A stretch of DNA of 64,000 nt from Oceanobacillus zhaokaii (GTDB taxonomy: Bacteria; Bacillota; Bacilli; Bacillales; Amphibacillaceae). Positions within the stretch are counted from its first letter, which is position 1, and the number at the start of each line of letters is the position of its first letter. This document shows positions 55,018-64,000 of the stretch, piece after piece. The notes beneath the pieces were generated by a model. The model was given only the letters and a program-made list of their open reading frames with translations, searched no databases and had not been told where the DNA came from. Position numbers and translations under genes: made by a program. The DNA lies in contig NZ_CP024848.1 of NCBI RefSeq assembly GCF_003352005.1, positions 4,039,001 to 4,103,000 on the forward strand, read 5' to 3'.

Positions 55018-55167
55018 GTTGACACCTACCTAAACTATATACCTTCTATTCTATCACTATTTACAGAGAAACGACTATTAATTTTGTCTAATTTTACAGA
55101 TAAGTAGATATAAATTTTCCTCACAATGTATATTCAACCTGGAATCCTAATTGTTATACTAAAATGC

Positions 55168-55190
55168 CCATCTTTTCGAGCAAAAGATGG
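55168..55190. terminator. Terminator of noc
   Basis: CCATCTTTT (55168-55176) pairs with AAAAGATGG (55182-55190), followed on the minus strand by GCATTTTAG. Confidence 0.6.
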
Positions 55191-55223
55191 ACATCACATG
55201 AAAATATATTTTATAATATCGAG

Positions 55224-56081
55224 TTATTTCTTAGGAATTTTAATCGTAATTTGATAATAATCATCGAGTTCTTCTTCATCAGACTCGACTTTTAATCCTG
55301 TATCCGAAACCATATTCAAAGACTCACGAATTGTATTCATTGCAATTCGAATGTCCTTATTTATCCCTTTTCGTCTTGGACGCTTTTTCTTTTGATTCTC
55401 TTTTATTTCTTCCATTTTTGCAATACGTTCTTCTGTCTGTTTTACATTCAGTTCATTATCAATGATAAACTGCAGAACCTGTAATTGCTTCTCTGGATCC
55501 TTTAATTTTATTAGAGCCCTGGCATGTCGCTCGGTAATCGATTTATTTAATAAGGCATTTCGCACTTCTTCAGGTAACTTTAATAAACGTAATTTATTTG
55601 CAATCGTGGATTGATTCTTACCAAGTCTTTGCGCCAATGCCTCTTGGGTTATCGAGTGCAATTGTAAAAGCTCTGCATAAGCATACGCCTCTTCAATCAC
55701 CGTCAACTCTTCTCGCTGCAAATTTTCAATTAAAGCAACAGAAGCTGTTTCTGTATCGGTCATTTCCCGAATAATTGCAGAAATATGCTCTAGTTCTAAT
55801 GATTTAACGGCACGGAGTCTTCGTTCCCCCGCGATAACCTCATATTTATCCTGTTCCATTTTTCTTACAACAATAGGTTGGATCATACCATGGGTTCGAA
55901 TTGTTTGTGCTAATTCTTTAATTTTGTCCTCATTAAATATTGTTCTTGGTTGAAAGCGATTAGGTACAATATTGGCTACAGGAAGCTGAATGACTTCATC
56001 CGGAAGATAGTCGACTTTTTCTGGTTCTGCGGGAGTTTTTTCTCCTTTTCCAAATATCCGATTAAAAGGATGCACCACCAT
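55224..56081 (-). CDS. noc: Nucleoid occlusion protein Noc
   Basis: This ParB paralogue blocks division over the nucleoid. The N-terminal [10 protein letters not shown] is the short amphipathic membrane-targeting segment typical of Noc rather than Par[55 protein letters not shown] and the helix-turn-helix [24 protein letters not shown] follow. At 285 residues it matches. A perfect parS lies 50 bases upstream of the start. Confidence 0.96.
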   Translation of the reverse strand: MVVHPFNRIFGKGEKTPAEPEKVDYLPDEVIQLPVANIVPNRFQPRTIFNEDKIKELAQTIRTHGMIQPIVVRKMEQDKYEVIAGERRLRAVKSLELEHISAIIREMTDTETASVALIENLQREELTVIEEAYAYAELLQLHSITQEALAQRLGKNQSTIANKLRLLKLPEEVRNALLNKSITERHARALIKLKDPEKQLQVLQFIIDNELNVKQTEERIAKMEEIKENQKKKRPRRKGINKDIRIAMNTIRESLNMVSDTGLKVESDEEELDDYYQITIKIPKK

Positions 56082-56128
56082 CTGACACCACCTTTATTTG
56101 CTAAACTAAAAACTATCTATGTAAAAAT

Positions 56129-56144
56129 TGTTTCACGTGAAACA
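56129..56144. promoter_or_regulatory. parS centromere site upstream of noc
   Basis: TGTTTCACGTGAAACA is a perfect 16-bp palindrome and a full parS match. It lies in the noc-rsmG spacer (56082-56416), which otherwise holds AT-rich sequence only. Confidence 0.92.
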
Positions 56145-56416
56145 ATTTAAGGAAATAGAACTTCAACCAGAAAGAAACGTTCATTTTGTCTACTGATATG
56201 TGTTCATGGAAACAGCATTTTTATGCTGTATATTATCTTTCAAAATTTCTAGTATTTATAGTTACAGATTTAACTCCCCTACTATGAGTTTTAATTATCT
56301 AGTAAGCACTATTTTCTATCTTTATATTACCATATTCCTACTTAGAAGAGTATCACTTGAAGTATAAATATTTTTGTTGTAATCTCTTTACCTAAAGCAA
56401 GGGCAAATCTTTCTTG

Positions 56417-57133
56417 TTATTCTATTGGTGATTTATTCGGTGTCCCAGCTTTTCTAGGATATTTCTTCGGTGTTTTTCTTCTTTTGTTGACAATAACAAT
56501 AGAACGTTCACTTTCTTCTTGTGGCAATGTAAATGTATAGGTTTTATCTATTTCTCCACCTAGAATTTCGATTGCTTGCATGCCATTCTCTAATTCCTCG
56601 TCTGCCTGCGCACCTTTCATTGCAATGAACACACCATCTTTTTTAACTAATGGTAAACACAGTTCACTTAAAACAGACATTCTTGCAACTGCTCTTGCCG
56701 TAACAATATCAAATGATTCACGAGTATCACTATTTTTACCAAAAGTTTCTGCTCGATCATGATAAAAAGCGACATTTGTTAATTCTAGCTGTGCTGCTAA
56801 ATGATTTAAAAAGCCAATCCGCTTCTGTAAGGAATCCACAATGGTTACTTTCAGATTAGGAAAGCAAATTTTTAAGGGAATACTTGGAAATCCGGCACCT
56901 GCTCCTACATCACAAATGGATTGTTCTTTTGTGAAATCATAGTAAAAAGCAGCAGAAATCGAGTCATAGAAATGTTTTAAATAAACATCTTCTTCTGAGG
57001 TTAATGCGGTGAGGTTAATTTTCTCATTCCATTCCACCAATGTATGATAATAAGTAGCAAATTGCTCACGCTGCTTTGCATTTAATTCAATTCCTTGTTC
57101 TTTTAAGGCCAATACAAATTGTTCTGGATTCAT
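56417..57133 (-). CDS. rsmG: 16S rRNA (guanine-527-N7)-methyltransferase RsmG
   Basis: This SAM-dependent methyltransferase has [28 protein letters not shown]-binding [19 protein letters not shown], and [26 protein letters not shown]. At 238 residues it is normal. It lies between mnmG and noc, as in most Firmicutes. Confidence 0.97.
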   Translation of the reverse strand: MNPEQFVLALKEQGIELNAKQREQFATYYHTLVEWNEKINLTALTSEEDVYLKHFYDSISAAFYYDFTKEQSICDVGAGAGFPSIPLKICFPNLKVTIVDSLQKRIGFLNHLAAQLELTNVAFYHDRAETFGKNSDTRESFDIVTARAVARMSVLSELCLPLVKKDGVFIAMKGAQADEELENGMQAIEILGGEIDKTYTFTLPQEESERSIVIVNKRRKTPKKYPRKAGTPNKSPIE

Positions 57134-57313
57134 CGATAGAATATCTCCTTTTATAATCGGTATTAGTAAATATCCCTCTGTATCTAGTCCTTAAACCAAA
57201 TACAAAGGGATTTCATAAGGTACATTTTCTATTATTACAGATTTGGGAGGCTGCTTCCAGTTTTGACCATCAGTGAACCTCCCCTGCTATTAACGTTGCA
57301 CGATTGTTTACTT

Positions 57314-59203
57314 TTAATTCGCAACCCTTGCAATCTGTCCTTGTTCAATATAAATAAGCAAGATGGAAATATCTGCAGGATTTACGCCAGAAATTCTAGA
57401 CGCTTGCCCTAGTGATAATGGATGAATCTTCTTGAGCTTCTCTCTTGCTTCAGTTGCAAGACCACTAATATCATCATAATCAATATTTGCAGGAACCTTC
57501 TTATCTTCCATTTTTAACATACGGGCTACTTGTTCATTTGCTTTCTTAATATATCCTTCATACTTCACTTGAATAGCAACTTGTTCTTTTTGCTCATCCG
57601 TCAAGTTTGGATTTTCCTCAATCATCTTTTCAATGGAATCATAACTAAGCTCTGGACGTTTCAATAAATCATATGCCTTTGCCGCTTCTTTTAAAAGGGC
57701 AGCATTTGCCTCTTCCATGACTTGATTAACCAAATCATTTGGCTTAATCATGATTTCACGTAAACGTTGCTTTTCTTCTTCAACCAATTGCTTCTTCTCA
57801 ATAAATTTATTGTATCGTTCTTCTGAAATTAATCCAAGCTCATGACCAATTTCTGTTAAACGCAGATCTGCATTATCATGACGAAGCAATAAGCGATATT
57901 CGGCACGTGATGTTAGTAAACGATAAGGCTCATTTGTCCCCTTCGTTACTAAATCATCAATCAATACGCCAATATAAGCTTGAGAACGATCTAGAATGAC
58001 CGGTTCTTTTCCAAGCACTTTTGCAGCAGCATTGATTCCAGCCATAATACCCTGTCCAGCAGCTTCTTCATATCCAGAAGTTCCATTTAATTGACCTGCT
58101 GTAAATAGTCCTGGAATTTTCTTCGTTTCCAGTGTCGGCCATAATTGCGAAGGTACAACAACATCATATTCTATTGCATAGCCTGGACGCATGATTTGTG
58201 CATTTTCTAATCCAGGAATTGTTTTAATGATTTCATTTTGAACATACTCTGGTAAAGAAGTGGATAATCCTTGGACATAAACCTCTTCTGTATCTCTTCC
58301 TTCTGGTTCAAGGAAAATTTGGTGACGAGGCTTATCGCTGAAACGAACAATTTTATCTTCAATCGATGGGCAATATCTTGCACCTGTTCCGCGTTTCACT
58401 CCAGAATACATCGATGATAAATTTAAGTTATCATTGATAACTTGATGTGTGAATTCATTAGTATACGTCAACCAGCATGGTAGCTGATCAAGGATTTGCT
58501 CTGTTGTTTCATAGGAAAATGATTTTGGATTCTCATCACCTGGTTGAATTTCCGTTTTCGAATAATCAATCGAATGGCTGATAACACGTGGCGGTGTTCC
58601 CGTTTTAAAACGTGTAAGTTCAAATCCAAGTTCCTCTAAATTCTTAGATAGCTTAAGTGATGGACGTTGGTTATTCGGTCCACTTTCATATTCCACATTT
58701 CCCATTAATACTTTACCGCGCATGAATGTACCTGTCGTAATAATGACAGCATCTGCAAAATACGAGGCTTTAGTCTCTGTAACCACACCTTTACATACGC
58801 CATCTTCAATAATTAATGAATCTACCATCCCTTGTCTTAGGGTTAAATTCTCCTCATTCTCAAGGATGTTTTTCATTTCTTTCATATATAAGGTTTTATC
58901 GGCCTGTGCACGTAAAGCTTGTACGGCAGGTCCTTTACCTGTATTTAACATCCGCATTTGAATGTAAGTCTTATCAATTACTTTGCCCATTACACCACCA
59001 AGTGCATCCACTTCACGTACAACGATCCCTTTTGCAGGTCCGCCAACAGATGGATTACATGGCATAAAAGCAATCATATCCAAGTTTAATGTTAACATTA
59101 ACGTTTTTGCGCCCATTCGTGCTGCTGCGACACCAGCTTCAACGCCTGCATGCCCTGCACCAACAACGATTACATCATATTGTCCTGCATTATATGTTGT
59201 CAT
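57314..59203 (-). CDS. mnmG: tRNA uridine-5-carboxymethylaminomethyl synthase subunit MnmG
   Basis: This FAD enzyme works with MnmE to modify U34 in tRNA anticodons. The FAD-binding [63 protein letters not shown] and [17 protein letters not shown] are intact; the C-terminal helical domain binds MnmE. At 629 residues it is full length. It starts just downstream of mnmE. Confidence 0.98.
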   Translation of the reverse strand: MTTYNAGQYDVIVVGAGHAGVEAGVAAARMGAKTLMLTLNLDMIAFMPCNPSVGGPAKGIVVREVDALGGVMGKVIDKTYIQMRMLNTGKGPAVQALRAQADKTLYMKEMKNILENEENLTLRQGMVDSLIIEDGVCKGVVTETKASYFADAVIITTGTFMRGKVLMGNVEYESGPNNQRPSLKLSKNLEELGFELTRFKTGTPPRVISHSIDYSKTEIQPGDENPKSFSYETTEQILDQLPCWLTYTNEFTHQVINDNLNLSSMYSGVKRGTGARYCPSIEDKIVRFSDKPRHQIFLEPEGRDTEEVYVQGLSTSLPEYVQNEIIKTIPGLENAQIMRPGYAIEYDVVVPSQLWPTLETKKIPGLFTAGQLNGTSGYEEAAGQGIMAGINAAAKVLGKEPVILDRSQAYIGVLIDDLVTKGTNEPYRLLTSRAEYRLLLRHDNADLRLTEIGHELGLISEERYNKFIEKKQLVEEEKQRLREIMIKPNDLVNQVMEEANAALLKEAAKAYDLLKRPELSYDSIEKMIEENPNLTDEQKEQVAIQVKYEGYIKKANEQVARMLKMEDKKVPANIDYDDISGLATEAREKLKKIHPLSLGQASRISGVNPADISILLIYIEQGQIARVAN

Positions 59204-59227
59204 TTTGATTTATCCTTTCTTCATTTA

Positions 59228-60604
59228 TTATTTCCCTAAACAAAATTGCGAGAATAACTGGTCGATCAAACTGTCACTAGCAGTATCGCCAACTATTTCA
59301 CCTAATAATTCCCATGTCCGTGTTACATCTATTTGTAAGATATCAATAGGTACTCCTATTTCTATTCCTTCCATTGCATCCTCTAACGCTTTACTTGCTT
59401 GCTTTAACAAATCAATATGTCTAACGTTTGATACATAGGTCATGTCACCAGTATCTAGCTCACCTTCAAAAAACGTATCAGCAATTGCGCTTTCTAATGC
59501 ATCTACACCCTCTTCTTCAATTAGAGAAGTGGATACGATTGGGCGTGTGCCTGCAAGCTGTTTCACTTTATCTAAATCTAGCTTTTGCGCTAAATCTGTC
59601 TTATTAATAATAACGATATAATCAAGTCCTTGAATCGCGGCAAACAGCTTCTCATCTTCTTCCACTAGTTCATCATTATAGTTCAGAACAAAAAGAATGA
59701 GATCTGATTCCTTCAATACTTGTCTTGACCGTTCGACACCAATTTTTTCAACAATATCTTCTGTTTCGCGAATTCCTGCAGTATCAACTAATTTTAGCGG
59801 AACCCCTCGAACATTGACATATTCTTCTATAACGTCCCTTGTTGTTCCTGGTACATCCGTTACAATTGCTTTATTTTCCTGAACAAGTGTGTTCATTAAG
59901 GATGATTTTCCAACATTGGGTCTGCCAATAATTGCAGTAGCTAAGCCTTCACGCAAAATCTTCCCCTGCTTCGCTATACTAAGCAGCTTCTCAATTTCCT
60001 CGTGAACCTCTTTTGTCTTCGTCCGCATCATTTCATGCGACATTTCCTCAACATCATCATATTCAGGATAATCAATGTTTACCTCAACCTGGGCAACAGT
60101 TTCTAGTAATTCCTGACGTAACCGCTGAATTAATCCAGAAAGTCTGCCATCCATTTGTTTTAGAGCAACATTCATTGCCTTATCTGTCTTCGCTCGGATT
60201 AAGTCCATTACTGCTTCTGCTTGTGAAAGATCGATTCGGCCATTTAAGAATGCCCGTTTCGTAAATTCACCAGGTTCTGCCAGCCTTGCACCATTACTCA
60301 ATGCCATTTCTAACACACGCTTAACAGCGGTCATTCCACCATGGCAATTGATTTCTATTATATCTTCACGGGTAAATGTTCTTGGTGCACGCATGACAGA
60401 AACCATTACTTCATCCGCGATTTCATTTGTTTCCGGATTAATAATCTTACCATAATTAATCGTATGTGAATCAACCTCTTGCAGATTTTTACCTTTGAAA
60501 ATTTTACTAGTGATCGAAACAGCCTCTGGTCCACTCAAACGAACAATTGCAATTGCACCCTCCCCAATCGGGGTTGATATCGCAGTAATTGTATCTGTCT
60601 CCAT
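59228..60604 (-). CDS. mnmE: tRNA-modification GTPase MnmE
   Basis: The formyl-THF-binding N-terminal domain ([22 protein letters not shown]) is followed by a helical domain carrying a G domain with [38 protein letters not shown] and NKTDLA, and the C-terminal FCLGK with the catalytic Cys. At 458 residues it is full length. GCAGGAGGTG precedes the ATG. A DnaA-box group lies about 110 bases upstream. Confidence 0.98.
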   Translation of the reverse strand: METDTITAISTPIGEGAIAIVRLSGPEAVSITSKIFKGKNLQEVDSHTINYGKIINPETNEIADEVMVSVMRAPRTFTREDIIEINCHGGMTAVKRVLEMALSNGARLAEPGEFTKRAFLNGRIDLSQAEAVMDLIRAKTDKAMNVALKQMDGRLSGLIQRLRQELLETVAQVEVNIDYPEYDDVEEMSHEMMRTKTKEVHEEIEKLLSIAKQGKILREGLATAIIGRPNVGKSSLMNTLVQENKAIVTDVPGTTRDVIEEYVNVRGVPLKLVDTAGIRETEDIVEKIGVERSRQVLKESDLILFVLNYNDELVEEDEKLFAAIQGLDYIVIINKTDLAQKLDLDKVKQLAGTRPIVSTSLIEEEGVDALESAIADTFFEGELDTGDMTYVSNVRHIDLLKQASKALEDAMEGIEIGVPIDILQIDVTRTWELLGEIVGDTASDSLIDQLFSQFCLGK

Positions 60605-60712
60605 CCGTTACACCTCCTGCATTTTTCCATCATTTATCTATATCAATAACGCATTTATTATTTTTAACGTCACTAACAAATTAGGATAACATATTTAGAC
60701 TAAAAAATAAAC

Positions 60713-60768
60713 TTATCCACAAAAAATATATTATAAATATAAAAAACCAATTATCAACATGTGGATAA
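60713..60768. promoter_or_regulatory. DnaA boxes overlapping a hairpin upstream of mnmE
   Basis: TTATCCACA (60713-60721) and TGTGGATAA (60760-60768) are perfect boxes, and TTATCAACA (60751-60759) is an 8-of-9 match. The last two sit within a hairpin: AACCAATTATC pairs with GATAATTGGTT. Confidence 0.7.
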
Positions 60769-60787
60769 TTGGTTTTCGTGACACCAA

Positions 60788-60823
60788 AAGTAGAGGGGCT
60801 TGTTATTAACAAGCCCCCTACTT
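60788..60823. terminator. Terminator of the DUF4025 gene
   Basis: The AAGTAG-A-GGGGCTTGTTA arm pairs with TAACAAGCCCC-C-TACTT, with one internal mismatch, then TTTTGG on the minus strand. Confidence 0.85.
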
Positions 60824-60852
60824 AATTGTTTTTATACTTATTGGTTTCTTTA

Positions 60853-61014
60853 TTATTCGTCTTTTTTCTCATAATCAATTGTTCCATCTGACAACGTATC
60901 TGAAACTTGTTTATGGGTTTCAGCTAATCCTTTTGATGCTTCATCTTGCTCTTCCTGCTTATTTCGATCAAATACTTTATCAGCGACCTCTTCTACTTTC
61001 GCTTTTTTAGCCAT
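60853..61014 (-). CDS. Small DUF4025-like (YozQ-type) protein
   Basis: This 53-residue hydrophilic protein starts MAKKAKVEEVADKVFDRNK and contains GLAETHKQVSDTLSDGTID, the ETHxQVSDxxxxGTID pattern of YozQ/DUF4025 proteins of spore formers. Its function is unknown. GGGGG lies six bases upstream of the ATG, and a clear terminator follows. It is an addition between jag and mnmE relative to B. subtilis. Confidence 0.75.
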   Translation of the reverse strand: MAKKAKVEEVADKVFDRNKQEEQDEASKGLAETHKQVSDTLSDGTIDYEKKDE

Positions 61015-61167
61015 TTTCAATCCCCCATTTCACTATTCATATTCCCGGTTAGAACATTAAACAAACAAATTTGGAAAGAGGAAAAGTTGGTTGCTTTTAT
61101 TAAGGGTAGTGGATTAAAAATTATTTGATATTAAGTGAAACTAAATAGGTGAACAATCTGCTCTGAC

Positions 61168-61290
61168 CACTCGCTTCGAAAATACATTACGCTTTTCGCG
61201 GGGGGATGGTGAGCCTTCTTGTGTTACGCACTTCAAAGTCTCACCGAGGCCCTTCCTCCCGCAGGAGTCTTCGAGTATTTTCTCCGCTGG
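61168..61290. repeat. Dispersed repeat R1, copy 3
   Basis: This copy has the same orientation as copy 1: CTCGCTTCGAAAATACATTACGCTTTTCGCG at the left, GGTGAGCCTTCTTGTG and GCACTTCAAAGTCTCACC in the middle, and CGCAGGAGTCTTCGAGTATTTTCTCCGCT at the right. The terminal inverted repeats are partly degraded. A further repeat-like half element, ACGGAAAGCGACTGTCCGG followed by AGCGAGAATCAAC, lies at 61458-61486. The rest of 61015-61546 has no supported gene. Confidence 0.72.
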
Positions 61291-61546
61291 ATTGTACAAT
61301 TGCATTCATCTTTCTATCTATGATATAAGACGCGAAAGCAATTCCTCTCTCATGGCCTTTTGATTGTAAAAAAGAACAAGGGACTCCTACGAGCATAGAA
61401 ACAGCAGAAATTCCATTGCGATTAATTTTCTCCTGATGGAACATACTACATTGCTCACGGAAAGCGACTGTCCGGAGCGAGAATCAACGATACGCTTAGT
61501 TGTTAGAAATTAATATAAATAGCAACAAACGATTAAAAAATGCAAA

Positions 61547-61576
61547 CAAAAAACCTTAGAGAGTATCTAAGGTTTT
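61547..61576. terminator. Terminator of the yidC-jag unit
   Basis: AAAACCTTAG (61550-61559) pairs perfectly with CTAAGGTTTT (61567-61576). The right arm includes the jag stop codon. Confidence 0.82.
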
Positions 61577-62181
61577 ATAACAATGTGACGATGTGGTTCT
61601 ACCCCATCCGAATAAGTGGAAACTGATTTATGATGCTGCAGCTTACTATGAATAATTTTCCGTTCATATGACGGCATTGGCTCTAATGCAACTTTTTTAT
61701 TAAGTCTAAGTGCTTTTTCTGCCATTCTTAGTGCTAGCGTTTCTAGTGTTTCTTCTCTTCGTCCTCGATAGCCTTCTGCATCTAATGTAACGGTATAATA
61801 AGCTTTTTTATCTTTATTCAGAACAAGATGGACTAAATATTGAAGTGCATTTAATGTCTGTCCACGTTTTCCAATAAGCAAAGCAATATTTTCCCCGCTT
61901 AAGTCAAAGGTAATATGCTTTCCTTTAACATTCGTTGTTACGTCAACATTTATATTCATGTTATTTATTACTTCTTTAATGTACATTTCTGCTTCAACAA
62001 TCGGATCTTTCGTAAGGCTTACTTTTACAATGGCTCGCTTTGCACCAAATATTCCGAGTAATCCTTTTTTACCTTCATCAATAATATCGATTTCTACTTG
62101 ATCCTTCGTGGTGTTTAACTGCTCTAGTGCTGATTGGACCGCTTCTTCAACTGTTTGGCCGCTAGCAGTTATTTGTTTCAC
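61567..62181 (-). CDS. jag: RNA-binding protein Jag (KhpB, SpoIIIJ-associated)
   Basis: The domains in order are Jag-N (TASGQTVEEAVQSALEQLN, with KKGLLGIFGAKRA), KH (LIGKRGQTLNALQYLVHLVLN) and R3H (MAEKALRLNKKVALEPMPSYERKIIHSKLQ). At 204 residues it matches. The GTG start at 62181 overlaps the yidC stop. Confidence 0.97.
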   Translation of the reverse strand: MKQITASGQTVEEAVQSALEQLNTTKDQVEIDIIDEGKKGLLGIFGAKRAIVKVSLTKDPIVEAEMYIKEVINNMNINVDVTTNVKGKHITFDLSGENIALLIGKRGQTLNALQYLVHLVLNKDKKAYYTVTLDAEGYRGRREETLETLALRMAEKALRLNKKVALEPMPSYERKIIHSKLQHHKSVSTYSDGVEPHRHIVIKP

Positions 62182-62957
62182 TTCTTGTCTCCTCCATTAT
62201 TACTCATCATTGGTTTATTAATCAATAATGTTTGAATAACCATAAAGATATTACCAGTTACCCAGTACAATGCAAGTGCTGCTGGGAAGAATATAGCAGT
62301 AACCCCAATCACAATTGGCATCATGTAAAGCATCATATTCATTTGCATCGCCATTTGTGGATTGCTAGTCAACGATGTATTCGTTGACATCATTATTTTT
62401 TGTTGTAAGAAAGTAAATCCAGCAGTTAAGATTGGCAGAATAAAATATGGATCCGGTGAACCAAGTTCAAACCAGAGGAAACTGTAATTTTTAATTTCAC
62501 TTGTTCGACTAATTGCATGGAAAATCGCAATCATAATCGGCATTTGCACAAGAATAGGCAAACATCCAGCAAGTGGATTAACATTATGCTTCTGCATTAA
62601 TTTCATTGTTTCTTCTTGTAATTTCTGTTGTGTTTTCTGGTCCTTGGAGCTGTATTTAGTCTGAAGCTCTTTAAGCAGTGGTTGTACCTCCTGCATTGCT
62701 CTTGAACTCTTAATTTGTTTAATATTTAAAGGCATTAAAATTAAACGAATAATAATCGTAACAATAATAATCGATAAACCATAGCTATTATTAAATGTTT
62801 CCGCTATTTTAATAATTACCCATGAAAGTGGATAGACAAATATAGTATTCCAAATTCCTTCACTTTCCGAGGTAATCGGCTGATCAATTTCCGTACAACC
62901 AGAAAGTATTGCTACTAACCCAATTAAGATTAAGAGCAATAAATACTTTTTGCGCAA
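62178..62957 (-). CDS. yidC: Membrane protein insertase YidC (SpoIIIJ type)
   Basis: This lipoprotein insertase has lipobox LSGC with the Cys at residue 21. Five hydrophobic segments follow, including IRLILMPLNIKQIKSSRAMQEVQP, with the conserved membrane Arg in IIIRLIL, and PLAGCLPILVQMPIMIAIFHAI. At 259 residues it matches SpoIIIJ. It is coupled to jag. Confidence 0.97.
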   Translation of the reverse strand: MRKKYLLLLILIGLVAILSGCTEIDQPITSESEGIWNTIFVYPLSWVIIKIAETFNNSYGLSIIIVTIIIRLILMPLNIKQIKSSRAMQEVQPLLKELQTKYSSKDQKTQQKLQEETMKLMQKHNVNPLAGCLPILVQMPIMIAIFHAISRTSEIKNYSFLWFELGSPDPYFILPILTAGFTFLQQKIMMSTNTSLTSNPQMAMQMNMMLYMMPIVIGVTAIFFPAALALYWVTGNIFMVIQTLLINKPMMSNNGGDKK

Positions 62958-63033
62958 TTTTTTTCCTCCTTAACACTAAAAACTCATACTATCTGCTATT
63001 TTAGCTTAATTCAATTATTGTAGCTATAATAAA

Positions 63034-63387
63034 CTAATCTTGATTCGTTTTTTTTAATAAATGTTCTTTATATAGTAGATGGGTTAAGCTTTTCTTTATT
63101 TCTTCATACCCCATGTTCTTTGTTTGCCCGCGAGCAATAATCACTATATCATGTGGATATAAAATGCTATCATTTAGCTCTTGAAACGCTTGGCGCAAAT
63201 AGCGCTTAATTCGATTGCGCGTTACAGCGTTTCCAATCTTTACACCTACAGATAGACCTACACGAAAGTGCTCTTGATCCTGCTTCTGTACATAGTATAT
63301 AACAAGCTGCCGATTAGCAAAAGACTTTCCTTTTTTAAAAACATATTGAAATTCTTTACTCTTCTTTATCCGAAATTCCTTTTTCAT
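63034..63387 (-). CDS. rnpA: Ribonuclease P protein component
   Basis: MKKEFRIKKSKEFQYVFKKGKSFANR and the RNR motif region VKIGNAVTRNRIKRYLRQAF are intact. At 117 residues from the ATG at 63387, which has AAGGTGATT upstream, the length is normal. Confidence 0.97.
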   Translation of the reverse strand: MKKEFRIKKSKEFQYVFKKGKSFANRQLVIYYVQKQDQEHFRVGLSVGVKIGNAVTRNRIKRYLRQAFQELNDSILYPHDIVIIARGQTKNMGYEEIKKSLTHLLYKEHLLKKTNQD

Positions 63388-63621
63388 TCTAATCACCTTT
63401 TTTAAGAGATAAGAAAGGATAACTTTCTTCTAAATCCCTTTCTTTTCACTTAGGTCTTATCAGGCACTCCATAGCAGTACTTCTACAAATAAATAAGTGT
63501 TTTATATTTTCTTATCTACCAAGCATATCCATATTTTATCGTAAATATGTATTTAAGAACATAGACACTAACAAGCCTTTAATATAATGATACAGGAAGG
63601 AAATCATTCGTTTTCCTCCCT

Positions 63622-63669
63622 GTTAAAGACGGCCTTTAACGTAAAAAAAACCACTGACGCTTCAGTGGT
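63622..63669 (-). terminator. Hairpins between rpmH and rnpA
   Basis: On the minus strand ACCACTGA/TCAGTGGT (63650-63657 and 63662-63669) is followed by eight T. A second small stem, GTTAAAG/CTTTAAC, lies at 63622-63640. Together they would attenuate read-through from rpmH into rnpA. Confidence 0.85.
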
Positions 63670-63670
63670 C

Positions 63671-63805
63671 TTATGCAGATAATACTTTTCTTCCTTTACG
63701 ACGACGGCGTTGTAGAACTTTACGTCCATTAGCAGTACTCATACGTGTACGGAAACCATGTACCTTTTTACGTTTACGATTATTTGGTTGAAATGTTCTT
63801 TTCAT
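63671..63805 (-). CDS. rpmH: 50S ribosomal protein L34
   Basis: The complete 44-residue protein reads [18 protein letters not shown], then [20 protein letters not shown] and a final LSA. GGGAGGTG precedes the ATG. In almost all Firmicutes dnaA lies divergently next to rpmH, so oriC is expected just beyond the right edge. Confidence 0.98.
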   Translation of the reverse strand: MKRTFQPNNRKRKKVHGFRTRMSTANGRKVLQRRRRKGRKVLSA

Positions 63806-64000
63806 TTATAGTGCACCTCCCTGAGGGATCTAAATATCCTAATTATATTAAGCGTCATTATTACCACTGCATCTGACTTTCTAAACAATTATACGTAAAA
63901 CTCCCCCCATCTGTCAACTTCCTTTTTTTATAGAAAAGAAATTTTAATACTACCTATTAACTAAAAAAGGCTTAACCAAGTCTGCTTTCTAAAGATTTGG

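Noticed and set aside
61241..61444. 67-codon minus-strand open frame
   Set aside because: It starts outside and ends inside an R1 repeat copy, has no ribosome-binding site that I trust, and the product matches nothing I recognise.
1..64000. tRNA, rRNA, prophage or insertion-sequence genes
   Set aside because: I saw no tRNA arm patterns, rRNA sequence, integrase, transposase or phage structural genes.

Overview
The window is a low-GC, Gram-positive, spore-forming member of the Bacillaceae. Gene content and order suggest the Oceanobacillus/Virgibacillus neighbourhood rather than Bacillus subtilis itself; this placement is inference. The evidence is the left-of-oriC gene order rpmH-rnpA-yidC-jag-mnmE-mnmG-rsmG-noc-parA-parB, then yyaC, ychF, rpsF-ssb-rpsR, yybS-gdpP-rplI-dnaB and walR-walK-walH-walI-walJ-htrA, together with sporulation genes (spoIIIJ-type yidC, yyaC, Spo0E-like, CdaS-like). 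dnaA should lie just beyond the right edge. No rRNA, tRNA or CRISPR array was seen.

Left part (1-31 kb) is accessory. It holds a truncated amino-acid-binding lipoprotein gene; a urease operon (ureA, a fused ureB-ureC, ureF, ureG, ureD, no ureE) in which ureC is split by an apparent one-base deletion that leaves an ATGA stop/start overlap; an acetolactate-synthase-like enzyme; a fatty-acid-type block (acyl-CoA ligase, a decayed gene, a short-chain dehydrogenase and a TetR/FadR-type regulator with a clear operator); rlmH; a Spo0E-like gene; two MFS transporters; a cupin protein; a TraB-family protein; a PBP4-type D,D-carboxypeptidase; an XRE regulator gene with an in-frame amber codon next to a small membrane protein; a PyrR-attenuated uracil permease; an orphan RsbR paralogue; two GNAT acetyltransferases with a Nudix hydrolase; a histidine phosphatase; an inositol monophosphatase; a hotdog-fold protein; and an ABC exporter.

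Centre (30-40 kb) is the WalRK two-component operon with its YycH/YycI regulators, WalJ and an HtrA protease. Next to it are a LysM-G5-M23 cell-wall hydrolase and a CdaS-like diadenylate cyclase. The cyclase lies 2.2 kb from the end of gdpP, which encodes the c-di-AMP phosphodiesterase, so synthesis and breakdown genes sit close together.

Right part (40-64 kb) is the conserved replication, segregation and ribosome block, almost entirely on the minus strand, so it is transcribed away from the inferred origin. Two parS sites flank the noc-parA-parB block. An S6:S18-type leader precedes rpsF.

Between genes there is much non-coding structure: three kinds of dispersed repeat, one cluster of DnaA-box-like sequences near 29.6 kb and a smaller group upstream of mnmE, a Noc-box-like site, and many clear hairpin terminators.
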